Of a stretch of 64,000 nt of DNA, positions 40,930-52,245 are shown one piece after another (within the stretch, counting starts at the first letter, position 1; each line of letters opens with the position of its first letter). The notes under the pieces were generated by a model. That model was not told the DNA's origin. It did no database searches and saw only the letters and a program-made list of their open reading frames with translations. The position numbers and the translations under genes are program-made. The stretch covers positions 26,211,241 through 26,275,240 of the forward strand of contig NC_047094.1 in the NCBI RefSeq assembly GCF_902459505.1, written 5' to 3'. Source of the stretch: Geotrypetes seraphini (lineage: Eukaryota; Chordata; Amphibia; Gymnophiona; Dermophiidae).

Positions 40930-41700
40930 TTCTCTGAAGGATAGTCAGTCTTCCTCATGGTGTTGGCTGTTGAGTAAGTTTGCTTAGAAGTTTTCAACAA
41001 AAACTTTAAATGTTTTGACTTCTGCACCAATTTCTCTAGGCAAGTCAGAAGAATGCTCTCTTATTGCACTGTCGAAGTTTGAAAATCAATAAAGATTTTT
41101 TTTTAAAAATGCTCTCAACGCACCTTATAAAAATGTGGCATTGATGATCTGTAGATATCTAAGGGATCACAATATCTCACCCTCTATTTATTAGACTAAA
41201 ACCAGCAGCGCAGCATTAAATAAGATCACGAATCAAAAATTATGTGTAATGCGGGAGGGCCCTCAGTTATCCCAACTCGTATATGGGGTGGACCAAACAA
41301 AATTGTCACTCAATAATAACCCAAAAGGGTAAATTGTGAAACATCCCCGGACCCTTCCCGTGTGATTGTGCCAAAATTTATATAATGTGTCCAAACAAAT
41401 TAATTATTTGCATTGCTGCTACTGTTAGTACAAATGTCAGCGTCTAAATTAAATATCTCTGCAAAAGCAGTGTAAATGCAAATACACTTCCAGAAAAGAT
41501 AAAGCATAACGCAGTACTTATCTTCAGGCTTGGAAAAAGTCAAAACCCAAGACCGCACTGCATGCTGATAAAGTCTGACGGGGCTCTGTTTTGAAGGAGA
41601 AAACCTCCTTCCTTGGGAGCTTTGGCACTGCTTCACTTTGTGTAAGTGGTTCCAGCAAGCTATGAAATAAGAAGCAATTTTGAACATCTTTCCCATTGGG
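40930..41700. other. CDR2 intron 2, no recognised repeat
   Basis: AT-rich; ends in a T-rich stretch leading into the next entry. Confidence 0.3.
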
Positions 41701-41701
41701 T

Positions 41702-42010
41702 TGTTTTTTTTGTTTTTTTATAGTTCAAATATTTTTTATTGAAAAAGTTTTCCATATAAACAGACAGTAGAATACATTTTTCAAAATATTTCCACATAAC
41801 AATTCCCAATGTAAGCAAGGGATTTATATGTCTAAAATAAACATCTCACCCCCCCCCACCCTTCCCCCTCATACAGAGAGTATAACATCATACTCATTCA
41901 TACACATGCATACTATTCACCCCTAACTCTTTTCTCATATAACACAATTAGACAGTAGAATACATATTTCAAATTTTATATTGTTTGATAAAATTTGCAA
42001 ATATCTAAGG
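41702..42010 (-). mobile_element. Possible L1-like LINE 3' end
   Basis: On the minus strand a purine-rich tract (GAGGGGGAAGGGTGGGGGGG, 41872-41852) is followed by AT-rich sequence and an A-rich tail (41702-41735). A purine tract before an A-tail is the usual L1 3' layout. No ORF2 piece remains. Confidence 0.45.
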
Positions 42011-42029
42011 CATCTAAAGTGTAATACAG

Positions 42030-42360
42030 GGTTGTCCACTTTATTCAAACATGGTAGAACATCACTCGCATTCTCCCTCCTAGATCTGCAGTGGAGTGGT
42101 ACCTAACGGGATGTCGCCCCCTGCAGCAGTGTTGATCATTCCATGGTATGAGCTGCAAGACTGACCTCTGCAGTGGTAGATGACCGCATCCCCTGAGTGC
42201 TGCTGATGTAGTTTGCAGGATAGGAGGAGAACTTGAAGATATTATGGAAACTGGCCACAGTTTTAGTTGCTTCTGTAGTGGTCCTAAGTACTGGTGTACC
42301 CTGGGGGGAGGGGGGAAAATCCTTTCACTTAAAATGAATTTAAACTGCAAAGCCTTGGCC
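42030..42360. other. Unassigned, possibly retroelement-derived
   Basis: Moderate G+C. Minus-strand frame of 101 codons without motif. No terminal repeats found. Confidence 0.25.
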
Positions 42361-42463
42361 TTTCATCATATGCTTGCTTAATGGTAAGAGGCTTGGACAA
42401 TTATTGGAGAACTGCAACACATGGAAGGGGGTTTTGCAGGTTTTAGTTAGTGGTTCTTAATAA

Positions 42464-42634
<171 letters not shown>

Positions 42635-42704
42635 TAAGAATTAGACTCTGGGACTCAGCCTTAAATAACGAGCAGCTCTATTCTGTAATCTCATCTTTTA
42701 TGCG

Positions 42705-43005
42705 AACATCAGAATAACCTTACTGGGTCAGATCAATGGTCCATCTAGCCCGGTATCCCGTCGTCACAGAGGCCAATCCAAGTTGCATGTACCTGGCAAA
42801 AACCCAGACAGTAGCAGCATTCCAGAATCCCAAAGAGTATCAAGATTCTATGCAGAATCTCAGAGTAGCAAGATTCCGGAACCCCAGATGATTCCATGCC
42901 ACCGATCCAGGGCAAGCAGTGGCTTCTCCCAAGGCTGTCTCTAGCAGTTTATGGACTTTTCCTCCACGATCATATATAGCTGTTCAGGAGCTGTAAGGGT
43001 GGTAA
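42705..43005 (-). mobile_element. CR1-like LINE 3' fragment, second subfamily
   Basis: CTTACTGGGTCAGATCAATG then CCATCTAGCCCGGTATCC, repeated AGAGTAGCAAGATTCC phrases and ACCGATCCAGGGCAAGCAGT. The same order is at 51793-52060. Confidence 0.65.
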
Positions 43006-43058
43006 GCTTTTTCCTATATCCAATTAATGATCTTTGCTCCACTTACATGAGTGATAGA

Positions 43059-43403
43059 CAGGGCTGTGGAGTCGGGACACAAAACCTTCCAAATCCTTTC
43101 TAGGAGTTTGCAGGATGAGTTGGGGGACAAGCTTTGTCCCTATGTCATTCTCTAGGTGCCACTTCCACTAATATAAATATAAAATATTACATTTTGTAAT
43201 CAGTCAAAAAAATATTCTAAAAGTAAAACCATATCCTGAAACCAATGGGTTAATAAAATTATCTATGAAATAAGAAATTCTTAGCATTATAATATTTGCA
43301 TGACCTACAAATTAACTATTAAGAGTAGGAGTCAGCACATTTTCACCATCACCCGACTTCACAGCCCAAAAATGGCTTCTGACTCTCCAATTCTATAGCC
43401 CTG
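43059..43403. mobile_element. hAT-like MITE (CAGGGCTGTGGAGTC), TSD GTGATAGA
   Basis: Begins CAGGGCTGTGGAGTCGGGAC and ends TCTATAGCCCTG. Flanks GTGATAGA (43051-43058) and GTGGTAGA (43404-43411), one mismatch. A TAGAGAATGACA-type half element (about 43112-43156) is embedded. Confidence 0.8.
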
Positions 43404-43411
43404 GTGGTAGA

Positions 43412-43856
43412 GAGATGCTGACTTCTCAGAACCTAGAGATAAAACACTTTTTGGTGGATGACATTTCCCATTCAATTGGCTGTTCAGAGGCCTGTACTAG
43501 ATGGAGTAGAATCCCTTAAGTATATATAAGGAAACATCTAACAGTTAGATGTGTTTACATATCTGATTTCATGCTACCCATTCATGTCGCCGTTTTGGTT
43601 ATCTTGTACCCATGTGCATTTAACACTTAAGAGTTAAGCCATCTGTCTCTAGAATTCTAGGCATTATTTCTTCTGGGTTTTTTAACTAGGGGCTGAAGGT
43701 TCTTTTAATGCTCGGACAGTAACTTTTTTTTTTTTTTTTTTTTAAATTGAGGATGAAAGGTTAGCCTTGGTGACTAGCAGGTGCTTTTGTTGGTTTTAGC
43801 TTGTCTTATAATGTAACAGAAGAAACTGATTGTGTTGTTGCATATCCCCCTTGCAG
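43412..43856. other. CDR2 intron 3, no recognised repeat apart from a shared phrase
   Basis: Holds the second copy of the 39862 phrase and a poly-T run (43725-43743). Confidence 0.35.
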
Positions 43857-44027
43857 TCTGACGGAGACAATTGAAGGTCTGCAGGCACAAGTGGAGGATC
43901 TTCAGCAGCAAGTGGAAGATCAGAAGAGGTCGGCTCAAGCTGGTCAGCGTCGAGAGAGGCTAGAGCAGTCCAAAGCGCTGTCCGTACACAGTGTCCCCTG
44001 CCTGAAGGAGTTGTATGACCTTCGCCA
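43857..44027 (+). CDS. CDR2: CDR2 exon 4 (residues 114-170)
   Basis: Acceptor CCCCTTGCAG|TCTGAC; donor CGCCA|GTAAGA; 171 bases, phase 2 in and out. It encodes LTETIEGLQAQVEDLQQQVE, a variable linker (SAQAGQRRERLEQSKALSVH), then the conserved SVPCLKELYDLRQ (human FACLKELYDLRQ). The linker between coiled coils is the least conserved part, as in other vertebrates. Confidence 0.95.
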
Positions 44028-44189
44028 GTAAGACATTTTAAGCATTCACTGTTCATTTATCGGCCAAATATTTTTATTGGATTCTTGATATACCATCTTT
44101 CTGTGGTACAACCAAAATGTTACATGTTACATACAGGAATTTTGACTCTAGTGGGCTGATACCCGCCGAAACCCTAAGTTTTGCACTTG

Positions 44190-44268
44190 GGGCAATAGAG
44201 GGTCAAGTGACTTGCCCAGGTTCCCAGTTCTCAGGCCATTGCAATAACCATTAAGCAACTCGACAATT
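44190..44268 (-). mobile_element. MIR-like SINE fragment
   Basis: On the minus strand: GAACCTGGGCAAGTCACTTG followed by ACCCTCTATTGCCCCAAG, the same core as the SINE at 15915. Truncated at both ends. Confidence 0.6.
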
Positions 44269-44420
44269 TTTTTTATTTTTAATAATCAAGGCTTCAGTTA
44301 CCCAGATTCTGCTAATCTGAGCCTTTGCCATTTTGCATCTGCAACTGCTTTTCCTGCTGGCACTGCATAACTGGCACGAGAAGTTTTACTTATAAGAGAA
44401 TAGAATTAGTGCCAGTACTG

Positions 44421-44887
44421 ATAAAAGGGATGGAAAACCTTTCATACGCTGAGAGATTGGAGAAACTGGGTCTCTTTTCCCTGGAGAAGAGGAGACTTAG
44501 AGGGGATATGATAGAGACTTATAAGAGGGGCATAGAGAGAGTAGAGAGGGACAGATTCTTCAAACATTCGAACAATAAAAGAACAAGAGGGCACTCGGAA
44601 AAGCTGAAAGGGGACAGATTCAAAGCAAATGCTAGGAAGTTCTTCTTTACCCAGCGTGTGGTGGACACCTGGAATGCGCTTCCAGAGGACGTAATAGGGC
44701 AGAGTACGGTATTGGGGTTTAAGAAAGGATTGGACAATTTTCTGCTGGAAAGGGGGATAGAAGGGTATAAATAGAGGATCACTGCACAGGTCCTGGACCT
44801 GTTAGGGCCGCCGCGTGAGCGGGCTGCTGGGCATGATGGACTTCAGGTCTGACCCAGCAGAGGCATTGCTTATGTTCTTATGTTCTG
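44421..44887 (+). mobile_element. CR1-like LINE, 5'-truncated
   Basis: Encodes LIKGMENLSYAERLEKLGLF, SLEKRRLRGDMIETYKRGIE and RKFFFTQRVVDTWNALPEDV up to a stop after LERGIEGYK, then the CR1 3' end with CCGCCGCGTGAGCGGGCTGC and CTTATGTTCTTATGTTC. The frame is intact over its length, with a small in-frame loss relative to 745-1372, so it is a recent copy. Confidence 0.85.
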
Positions 44888-44978
44888 GGTGGGTCTCTAA
44901 GCAGCCCCAGGGGCAGGAGGAATGACTGGGAATGGCAATTGAGCAGTAGATGCTTGGAGGATGACGTGGTGCTATGGC

Positions 44979-45386
44979 TAGAGAATGACACGGGGACCGA
45001 CTTTCCCTGTCGCCGCAGGAACTCATTTTCCCATCCTGGAGAGCTCTTTTCCTGCCCCATTCTTGAAAGCTCTGTTTTCATCTGCATAAGCCTCAAACAC
45101 TTTAAAATCATAAGTGTTTGAGGCTTGTGTGGTTAAGGCAGAGCTTACAAGAAAGAGACAGCGACATAACTCATGGGGACGGGAAAATTTATGTCCCTGT
45201 CCCTGCCCTATTCTTGTAAGCTCTGCCTTAACCACACAAGCCTCAAACACTTATGATTTTAAAGTATTTGAGGCTTATACAAACTAGGACGGAGCTTGCA
45301 GGAATGGGACAGGAAAATAACTCTCTGAGATGGGAAAATGAGTTCCTACGGGGACAGGGAAAAATTTGTCCCCGTGTCATTCTCTA
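44979..45386. mobile_element. TAGAGAATGACA-type hAT-like fold-back element
   Basis: Begins TAGAGAATGACACGGGGACC and ends TTTGTCCCCGTGTCATTCTCTA. The interior is several inverted blocks of AAGCCTCAAACACTTTAAAA and GGCAGAGCTTACAAGAA. Flanks GCTATGGC and GGTATAGC agree in 6 of 8. Shares phrases with the minisatellite at 32040. Confidence 0.75.
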
Positions 45387-45394
45387 GGTATAGC

Positions 45395-46160
45395 TTACCA
45401 GGGAGGGGAGTGGAATTGCCAGGGGTTGCATAAAACTGGATTTTAGGAATAGTTTTCTAAAGAAAAAGACAACTGTGTAATGGGCCAGTTGTGCATTGGA
45501 AGCTCAACTGAATTGGGAAGGGATTGGATTCAGCTCCAGCCTTTAATAGAAGGTAAGCTACATTCAGGCATGGTGGGCTGGTTTTAAAGTATGCCTGAAG
45601 CAGTGGCCTTTGAATCCTGCTTTCTGTGGTTCAGCTGCTGCTCTGTTGAGCAGTTCCACTTTTGTAGTAAAGTGGCCTAATGATGATGTAGCATCCAGAT
45701 AAGTGAGAGAGAAAAACCACAAGTTATAAGGATGACACAGTACCAAATCCACAACCAATCCCGCATGAATATTTAATACACTGTTTTTTTAGGACTGCTC
45801 AGAAGTGGCCATTTTTGGTTTAACTTTTCACGCTGGCAACTATGACTCACTGTCGCTTCCTCATGCATTCATACAGTCAAATTATTGTGCTTCATTGACT
45901 TCTTAACATAAGTTGAATGAAGTATATTGATCATATCTTTAACTTGTTCTCTTGAATTGTGCAGGAGAGCCAAATGCTAACATAGCTTTGTTTTGTACAC
46001 TGCGTCAGGGCAAAAAGATTCCTTCAGCTTGAACAGAAAGAACTCTGTGGCACATTCATTGAATTAATTTGGAGATTACATTGTTTTTATAAGCTTGTGT
46101 CTGTATGTAACTAGCAGTAATTCACGGAATGCTAAAAAGATAGTGAATAATGAAATTATG
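45395..46160. other. CDR2 intron 4, no recognised repeat
   Basis: Nothing recognised. Confidence 0.35.
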
Positions 46161-46164
46161 TATT

Positions 46165-46460
46165 TGGTGTAAGCAATAACAATAATTTTATTCTTATATA
46201 CACAGCCAAACCTTCAGTTCAAGTCGGTTTACAATAAGAAAAAGCTGGACATAGAACGAATAACAAAAATTATCAAATGGTTTCTCAGAAAAATACAGAT
46301 TACAATTAAATCAAAATTTATCTCAAAGGTGGCTCAAAGTGAGAAGAGTCTGAACATACAATAAATAGGGATCGTACTTATCAAATATCTTAAAAGATAG
46401 AAAAATGCAGTTAAGTCAAAAAATTTCAAACAAAATTTTTTTTTAAGTTTTCAAAATAAA
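46165..46460 (-). mobile_element. L2-like LINE 3' end
   Basis: On the minus strand it ends TTGTAAACCGACTTGAACTG, AAGGTTTGGCTGTGTATATA, AGAATAAAATTATTGTTATT: the LINE tail type of 35600 with a (TTATTG) end. The upstream part is AT-rich and without a coding remnant. Confidence 0.6.
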
Positions 46461-46602
46461 TAAGTACTTCAGTTTAACATGAACTGTTACTAGGTATACA
46501 TAAGACATTGCTGCTTTCACTAGCAAACTTGATTTAAATATGGTGTGGGAAAAACTATTTAATCACAATGACATGTCTTATCTTCCTCCCCATTACCCTC
46601 AG

Positions 46603-47443
46603 GAATTTTGTGTACGATCACACTTTCGCAAGAATTGTATCCCTTCAGACGGAAGAGTTTCCGCTGGATGAAGAAAATGCCATTTTGAGGAAGACTCTGT
46701 CAGCACTTCAAGCTCAGATGGACCTGGAGAGAAGAAAGAGGAAAACGATAGAAGAGGAATATAGCCTGGTCCTGAAGGAGAATACCCACCTCGAGCAGAG
46801 GCTGACAGACTCGGATACGTATAGAGTGCGGGCACAGGAGCTGGAAACTGAAGTGGCAGAAATGCGCCAGGCGTGCCAATCGGAGAACGCATTTGTGAGC
46901 CGTGTGGAAACCTTAGCTGCGGAAGGCTATTTTCAGTCTTGGAAAGAGTGGAATCTGTGCCGTCTTGAGCCCCGGGTGACTGTGCCAGAGACTGTCCATA
47001 CCTCTCTAAAGCGAAGCACCAGCCAAACACTTCTCAGTGGCGCTGCAGCAGAAGAAATTCTCCACGGCCACGAAGAAACCTGTATAAGGAGAACCGAGGC
47101 TGTGAAACAGAGGGGCATCTCTCTGCTGAATGAGGTGGACGCACAGTACATTGCGCTGAAGACCAAATACGAAGAGCTGCTTCAGAAATGTCAGGGGGAC
47201 GGCGACTCCCTGAGCCATAAGGCAGTTCAGACCACCAAAGACTGTAGCAGGAGCCCAAAGCCCGAGGCTCTTCCGCTAACCAGAAGCCAGGAATCTGTAG
47301 GCCACAAACTCGCTGACCTGTCCCAAAATATACAGCCAGAATATAAAACACTTTTTGAAGAAATCTTTAACAGTATTAGGAAAACAAAGGAAGAAATACA
47401 TGAGCAAAGAATGAAGTACAAATATTTTTCTACCCAGCTGTAG
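46603..47443 (+). CDS. CDR2: CDR2 exon 5, C-terminal coding exon (residues 171-450)
   Basis: Acceptor ATTACCCTCAG|GAATTT (first base 46603, phase 2); stop TAG at 47441-47443. It encodes NFVYDHTFARIVSL, a second coiled coil (LSALQAQMDLERRKRKTIEE; EYSLVLKENTHLEQRLTDSD), a serine-containing link (LKRSTSQTLLSGAAAEEI), and the highly conserved HEETCIRRTEAVKQRGISLL, DAQYIALKTKYEELLQKC and C-terminal EYKTLFEEIFNSIRKTKEEI. Human CDR2 has the same order (LKRSSSETILS; HEETCIRRAKAVKQRGISLL). The exon is intact; antisense open frames over it are shadows. Confidence 0.95.
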
Positions 47444-48300
47444 ATGTGTAAAAATTGATGGTGATCTTCTTAGATCAGACAAATGTTAACTACTGAAATT
47501 AAAAAAATCTTTTAACACGCCTCTTTGGCCAAAGGTCTTGTTGCTGGGTTTTGCCCTGTGGGTTGTAGGTTTCTGTTGAAGCAAGCAGAAATTTAGCTGT
47601 AACAAAACCTGTTTCTAATACCAGCGAAGGACAGTTCTTTAGTTTAATGGGTTCTTGTTTTGCATGTAATTGAATACTAAGATTAGTTCAACCCCAGTTT
47701 TGGTTGTATAGTTCCATTTTGAAACTTGTGCTAATTCATGAAAGGGTGCCACTCACTAAACATGCCCATAGGAATATAATGGGCATCTTTAGCATATGCT
47801 AACGTGCTTAGCACCCTTTGAGGGATTCTTTGCCCTTAGTGTGTCTCCTGCCATTTATCCAATGGATGTGCCTGTATCTCTTCTGTCAACCGAGTCATTA
47901 AATAGAGGGAGCAGGGGGGGGGTTATGCATTAAGTAATGTCATAGAAAATATTTTCAGTGTTCATTCAGGGCCAGTTGTTTATAAAAACATGAATACTGG
48001 TCAATCTTTGCCATAATATGCACAGATAGCTGCCAGCCTACCTGTAAATGGGTGGGGGTGGGGGGGGGGGGTCACTTGGGTTCCATGGTGTAATGACATA
48101 ACAAGGAAACGTTTGGGCACAAGCCTTCATGCCAAGGAGGGCAGTAATTTTTTGGCAGCGTTCATGCCAAACCAAAGACAAAGCTGGTATTTCTGGTTGA
48201 GAAGGATGTATGCTTTTGTTCATACACTTACTGTGTTGAAAGTTAAAACTGTAGAAAAATAAACTTTTGTCCATAAATTACGGTGCAGCCAAGGCCTAGC
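47444..48300 (+). other. CDR2: CDR2 3' UTR with embedded MITE scrap
   Basis: About 815 bases from the stop to the AATAAA at 48258. About 47752-47822 holds a MITE remnant (CTAAACATGCCCATAGGAAT ... GCTAACGTGCTTAGCACC). A poly-G run lies at 48058-48070. Confidence 0.55.
48258..48263 (+). terminator. CDR2: CDR2 poly(A) signal AATAAA
   Basis: GTAGAAAAATAAACTTTTGT. It is the first canonical hexamer after the stop, and T/G-containing sequence follows. An upstream ATTAAA at 47498 is an alternative. Confidence 0.5.
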
Positions 48301-48503
48301 CTGTCCTGGAATCTTTAGTTCTCTAATGCAATGTAAACACCTGTTTTGTGTTCTTAATGGAATGAGGAAGTAGATAACACACAAGGATTGTTTTTTTTTT
48401 TAATTGTGTTGAAATCATTGCAATTGTAACCATTCTGAAAAGGTGTGGAGCTGTACTTGAAATTTCATTGTCAGATGGCCATAGTAAATGACAAGCACTG
48501 GCA

Positions 48504-48576
48504 GGGGTCTCAAAGTCCCTCCTTAAGGGCCACAATCCAGTTGGGTTTTCAGGATTTCCCCAATGAATGTGCATGG
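48504..48576. mobile_element. Left half of a hAT-like fold-back MITE
   Basis: CAGGGGTCTCAAAGTCCCTC through CCAATGAATGTGCATG equals the left arm of the 15677 type; the right arm is absent. Confidence 0.75.
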
Positions 48577-48639
48577 TCTATACTGTCTGCCATTAGTTAC
48601 ATGCATTATAAACTCATAAATTTAAATTTATAATAAGAT

Positions 48640-49075
48640 TTCTTCTTTATTTCTGGGTCATCAATTGTCCTTGGGTCCCAGTGTCTGGAGTTGTCATCAA
48701 AGCTAACTCCAGTCCATCCAACCATCTCATTCCTTGTGCAACTATACTGTAAAATCTACCCACCAAGGTCCTCATGGTCCAAAGTACTTATCACTGTCCT
48801 CCCTTTACTGAATTGCCATAGATGGGACAGACCATGCACGTCTTCCCAGTATTGGCCTTAGCTCTTCCATATAGTCCATTCATGTTCTAATTAGAGATCT
48901 ATGTTTATCCTATGGGTTTGTTAAAAAATTCTATCACTGTTTTCATCGCCACTACCTCCCTTAGGAAGGCATTCGCCACCTCTCCACAAAAGTTTCCTAA
49001 CATTACTCCTATAGGAGTCTACCTCCCTACAACCGCAATTCATGCCATGTTCCATGCTCTGGACAAATGAAAAAT
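48640..49075 (-). mobile_element. CR1-like LINE, third subfamily
   Basis: On the minus strand: AATTGCGGTTGTAGGGAGGT ... GAGAGGTGGCGAATGCCTTC then CTAAGGGAGGTAGTGGCGAT, translating to a CR1 ORF2 tail-like phrase (EEVANAFLREVVAMKTVIEF). Diverged. Confidence 0.55.
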
Positions 49076-49094
49076 TAAAAAAAATAAAATTTAA

Positions 49095-49190
49095 GGCACT
49101 CTTTTACAAAGCTATGCTAAGCATTAACCTTTTGCTTACTGCAGCAAACAATGCCAGTCTGAGCTGCTAGCGCTTCCATTATGAGGGAAA
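49095..49190. mobile_element. MITE fragment (CTTTTACAAAGCTATGC)
   Basis: CACTCTTTTACAAAGCTATG and GAGCTGCTAGCGCTTCC; one end of the palindromic family at 397. Confidence 0.5.
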
Positions 49191-49344
49191 CAGAAAGGTT
49201 GCTTTTCTCTAAATGTAGACATCATATGTACTTTAAGAAGCAATAAGGGTGGGGGTTTCTTGCACTCCTCTTATGAGAGGGAGAGATGCTACTACCCTCT
49301 CCCTACCAACCCAGCCAGCTGATTAATCATCTCTTTAATGATCA

Positions 49345-50078
49345 TGGTTGACACATCACTGAAACCATCGGCGCAGTGTGCGACAGCCTCAAAGAAAGCA
49401 AACAGAATGCTGGGCATCATCAAAAAGGGTATCACAACCAAGACGAAGGAAGTCATCATGCCGCTGTATCGCGCTATGATGCGCCCGCACCTGGAGTACT
49501 GTGTTTAATACTGGTCGCCGTACCTCAAAAAGGATATGGCGGTACTCGAGGGAGTGCAGAGGAGGGCGACTAAACTGATAAAAGGTATGGAAAATTTCTC
49601 ATACGCTGACAGGTTAAAAACGCTGGGGCTGTTCTCTCTGGAGAAGAGGAGACTTAAAGGGGACATGATAGAAACCTTCAAAATCCTAAAGGGCATAGAG
49701 AAAGTGAATAAGAACAGATTCTTCAAACTGTGGGGAGCCACAAGCACTAGGGGTCACGTGGAGAAATTGAAAGGGGACAGGTTTAGAACAAATGCTAGGA
49801 AGTTCTTTTTTACCCAGAGGGTGGTGGACACATGGAACAAGCTTCCGGAGGAGGTGATAAGCCAGAACTCTGTCTAGGGGTTCAAGGAAGGTTTGGATAG
49901 GTTCCTGGAGGATAAGGGGATAGAGGGGTACAGATAGAACTTGAGGTAGGTTATAGAAATGGTCAGTAACCACGTCACAGGTCGCGGACCTGATGGGCCA
50001 CCGCGGGAGCAGACCGCTGGGCAGGATGGACCTCTGGTCTGACCCAGTGGAGGCAACTTCTTATGTTCTTAATGGTAT
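49345..50078 (+). mobile_element. CR1-like LINE, 5'-truncated, longest copy
   Basis: Plus-strand frames give [70 protein letters not shown] and RKFFFTQRVVDTWNKLPEEV, then the 3' end GGGCCACCGCGGGAGCAGAC, CTCTGGTCTGACCC and TTCTTATGTTCTTA. A stop (TAA, 49506-49508) follows EYCV and one frame change lies upstream; the rest is open. Confidence 0.85.
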
Positions 50079-50104
50079 CCATGAAATTCTGGTTGTGGTT
50101 CATC

Positions 50105-50190
50105 TGTTTAGATTGGAAGCTCTTTCAAGCAGGGACTGTCTTTGATGCTGTACAGCACTGCATATAATAATGAATAGTAGTAGCTTTTGT
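50105..50190 (+). mobile_element. L2-like LINE 3' end
   Basis: GATTGGAAGCTCTTTCAAGC then AGGGACTGTCTTTGATGCTG and TACAGCACTGCATATAATAA is the same tail as 29290-29410, opposite strand. Confidence 0.65.
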
Positions 50191-50228
50191 TAGTTTCCTT
50201 TTAACACCTGCTTTGAAAATTGAGAGAA

Positions 50229-50766
50229 TAGAAACATAGAAAATGATGGCAGAAAAGGGCCATGGCCCATCTAGTCTGCCCACACTAATGACCCACCCCC
50301 TAACTACGCCCATGAAGTGATCCCACATGCCAATCCCATCTTTTCTTAAAGTCTGGCACGCTGCTGGCCTCAGTTACCTGTTGCGGAAGATTATTCCAGC
50401 GATCAACCACCCTTTCGGTGAAGAAATATTTTCTGGTGTCGCCATGGAATTTCCCTCCCCTGATTCTCAACGGATGCCCTCTGGTTGCTGTGGGTCCTTT
50501 AAGAAAAAAGAGATCTTCTGCTGCTTTGATATGGCCCGTGACATATTTGAATGTCTCAATCATGTCTCCTCTCTCTCTGCGTTCCTCAAGTGAGTATAGC
50601 TGTAACTTGCCCAGCCATTCCTCATACAGAAGGTCCTTGAGTCCTGTGGCCATGCGCTGAACTGACTCAACTCTCAGAACATCCTTTTGGTAATGTGGTC
50701 TCCAGAATTGTACACAGTATTCCAGATGGGGTCTTACCATGGATCTGTACAGCAGCATTATCACCT
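50229..50766 (-). mobile_element. CR1-like LINE, fourth subfamily
   Basis: On the minus strand: [60 protein letters not shown] and RKYFFTERVVDRWNNLPQQV, then a 3' end with AGACTAGATGGGCCATGGCC and ATTTTCTATGTTTCTAT. The frame is open for about 150 codons. Confidence 0.85.
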
Positions 50767-50769
50767 CGG

Positions 50770-51788
50770 AATAGAGCAGAGCTTTTGGCCTTTAAGCAGT
50801 TGTATGAAGTTAAAGGGGGGAGTCTAGAAATAAGCCTGTTGCTTTAAGCAACTCTGAAGAATAAGATGCTCTAACATATCGATAAAGGTGCTTCTGTAGT
50901 ATTACTGGATGTTTGGCCAGATTAAGACTTTCAAGAGAAGTACAGCATTTAAATCTGTTGTAAAGCAAAATACACTTATATACCAGCTAAGCCTGCCAGT
51001 ACCCATGAGGATTTGTATGACTAAGTGGGAACAGAATGTAGAACCTAGTACTGATTCTCTAAAGGCACTGTGCATTTAACAATACTGCCTTGCAGAGCCT
51101 AAAAACATGCCTGGTGCCCTTGAACATCATGCAGCAGATTGGCAAGGATACACACTCCTTCCTGCTGCAGGGTCAGGGCCACTCCCCCCCCCACCCCCAT
51201 ATGCCAGGGGACTGCCCCAGACAGTAAGCTCTCCTTCCCCTGACAACCCCCCACATAGGGTTACCCGCTGTCTGGGAAAAGCCAGACATGGTCTCTTTTT
51301 AGAGGACTGGCTGGGCTCCTGGATGTGGGTGGACAATATCACAAACATCCATGCATGTTCCAGGCCATCCAGCTGCAGCTCGTCCCAAAGCAGAGAGGAA
51401 GCTTTGTGGGGGTGTCCAGGGTTTCCTGGAGGAAAATTATCATAACTCCACCACACCAAGGCTCAAGACAAAACCCATTTTTAGAAGACTGGGAGAAGTG
51501 ATGCTTATTCCTTCCTGCCTCTCTTCAAAATGGCAGATATTTTCCTTCCCTTTACATCCTGGCATGCATGCATTGGGAGGGGCCTAAGACCCCTTGGGCA
51601 CCTAGGCCAATCTGGCCCCCTAACTTTGCTGCTATGAATACTCCTGCCGTGGGAGGTTGGAATGATGTTGGAAAGTTCTTATAGCCACAGGGGTGTGTTT
51701 GGTTGTGTGTTTTTTTAAACTAGAAACTCTAATGTCCTCTACACTAGATCTAGTGCTGGTTTAAGAGAATAGGATTATTTTCCAGCAA
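50770..51788. other. Intergenic, no recognised repeat
   Basis: Short open frames only; one G+C-richer patch (51100-51460) has no motif. Confidence 0.35.
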
Positions 51789-51789
51789 A

Positions 51790-52245
51790 CTTAGAACATA
51801 AGAATAGCCTTAATGGGTCAGACCAAAGGTCCATCAAGCCCAGTAGCCCATTCTCAAGATGGCCAATCCAGGTCACTAGTACCTGGCCAAAACCCAAAGA
51901 GTAGCAACATTCCATTATCTCAGAGTAAGCAAGATTCCAGATCCCCAAAGAGTAGCAAGATTCTAGAATCCCAGAGAGTAGCAATATTCCACGTTACCGA
52001 TCCAGGGCAAGCAGTGGCCCATGTCTTTCTCAATAACAGACTATGGACTTTCCTCCAGGAAATCCAGCTATCCACTCTTACTACAACCTCTGGCAACACA
52101 TTTCAGAGCTTAACTATTCTCTGAGTGAAAAAAAAATTCCTCCAGTTGATTTTAAAATTATTTCCCTGTAACTTCGAGTGTCCCCTAGTCTTTTTAATTT
52201 TTGACGGAGTGAAAAATTGATCCACTTTCCAAGCAGAACCTAGGA
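51790..52245 (-). mobile_element. CR1-like LINE, second subfamily
   Basis: AGAACATAAGAATAGCCTTA then GGTCCATCAAGCCCAGTAGC, AGAGTAGCAAGATTC repeats, CCGATCCAGGGCAAGCAGTG, and a minus-strand coding trace (KIKKTRGHSKLQGNNFKINW, RNFFFTQRIVK), matching the KTRGHS...L..RKFFFTQRVV tail of the other copies. Confidence 0.75.

Noticed and set aside
44325-44774. 149-codon frame that begins with non-LINE sequence and then reads into CR1
   Set aside because: The first 30 codons are intronic sequence that happens to be open; only the CR1 tail is real coding ancestry.
46599-47030. 143-codon minus-strand frame over CDR2 exon 5
   Set aside because: Antisense shadow of a conserved coding exon with biased codon use.
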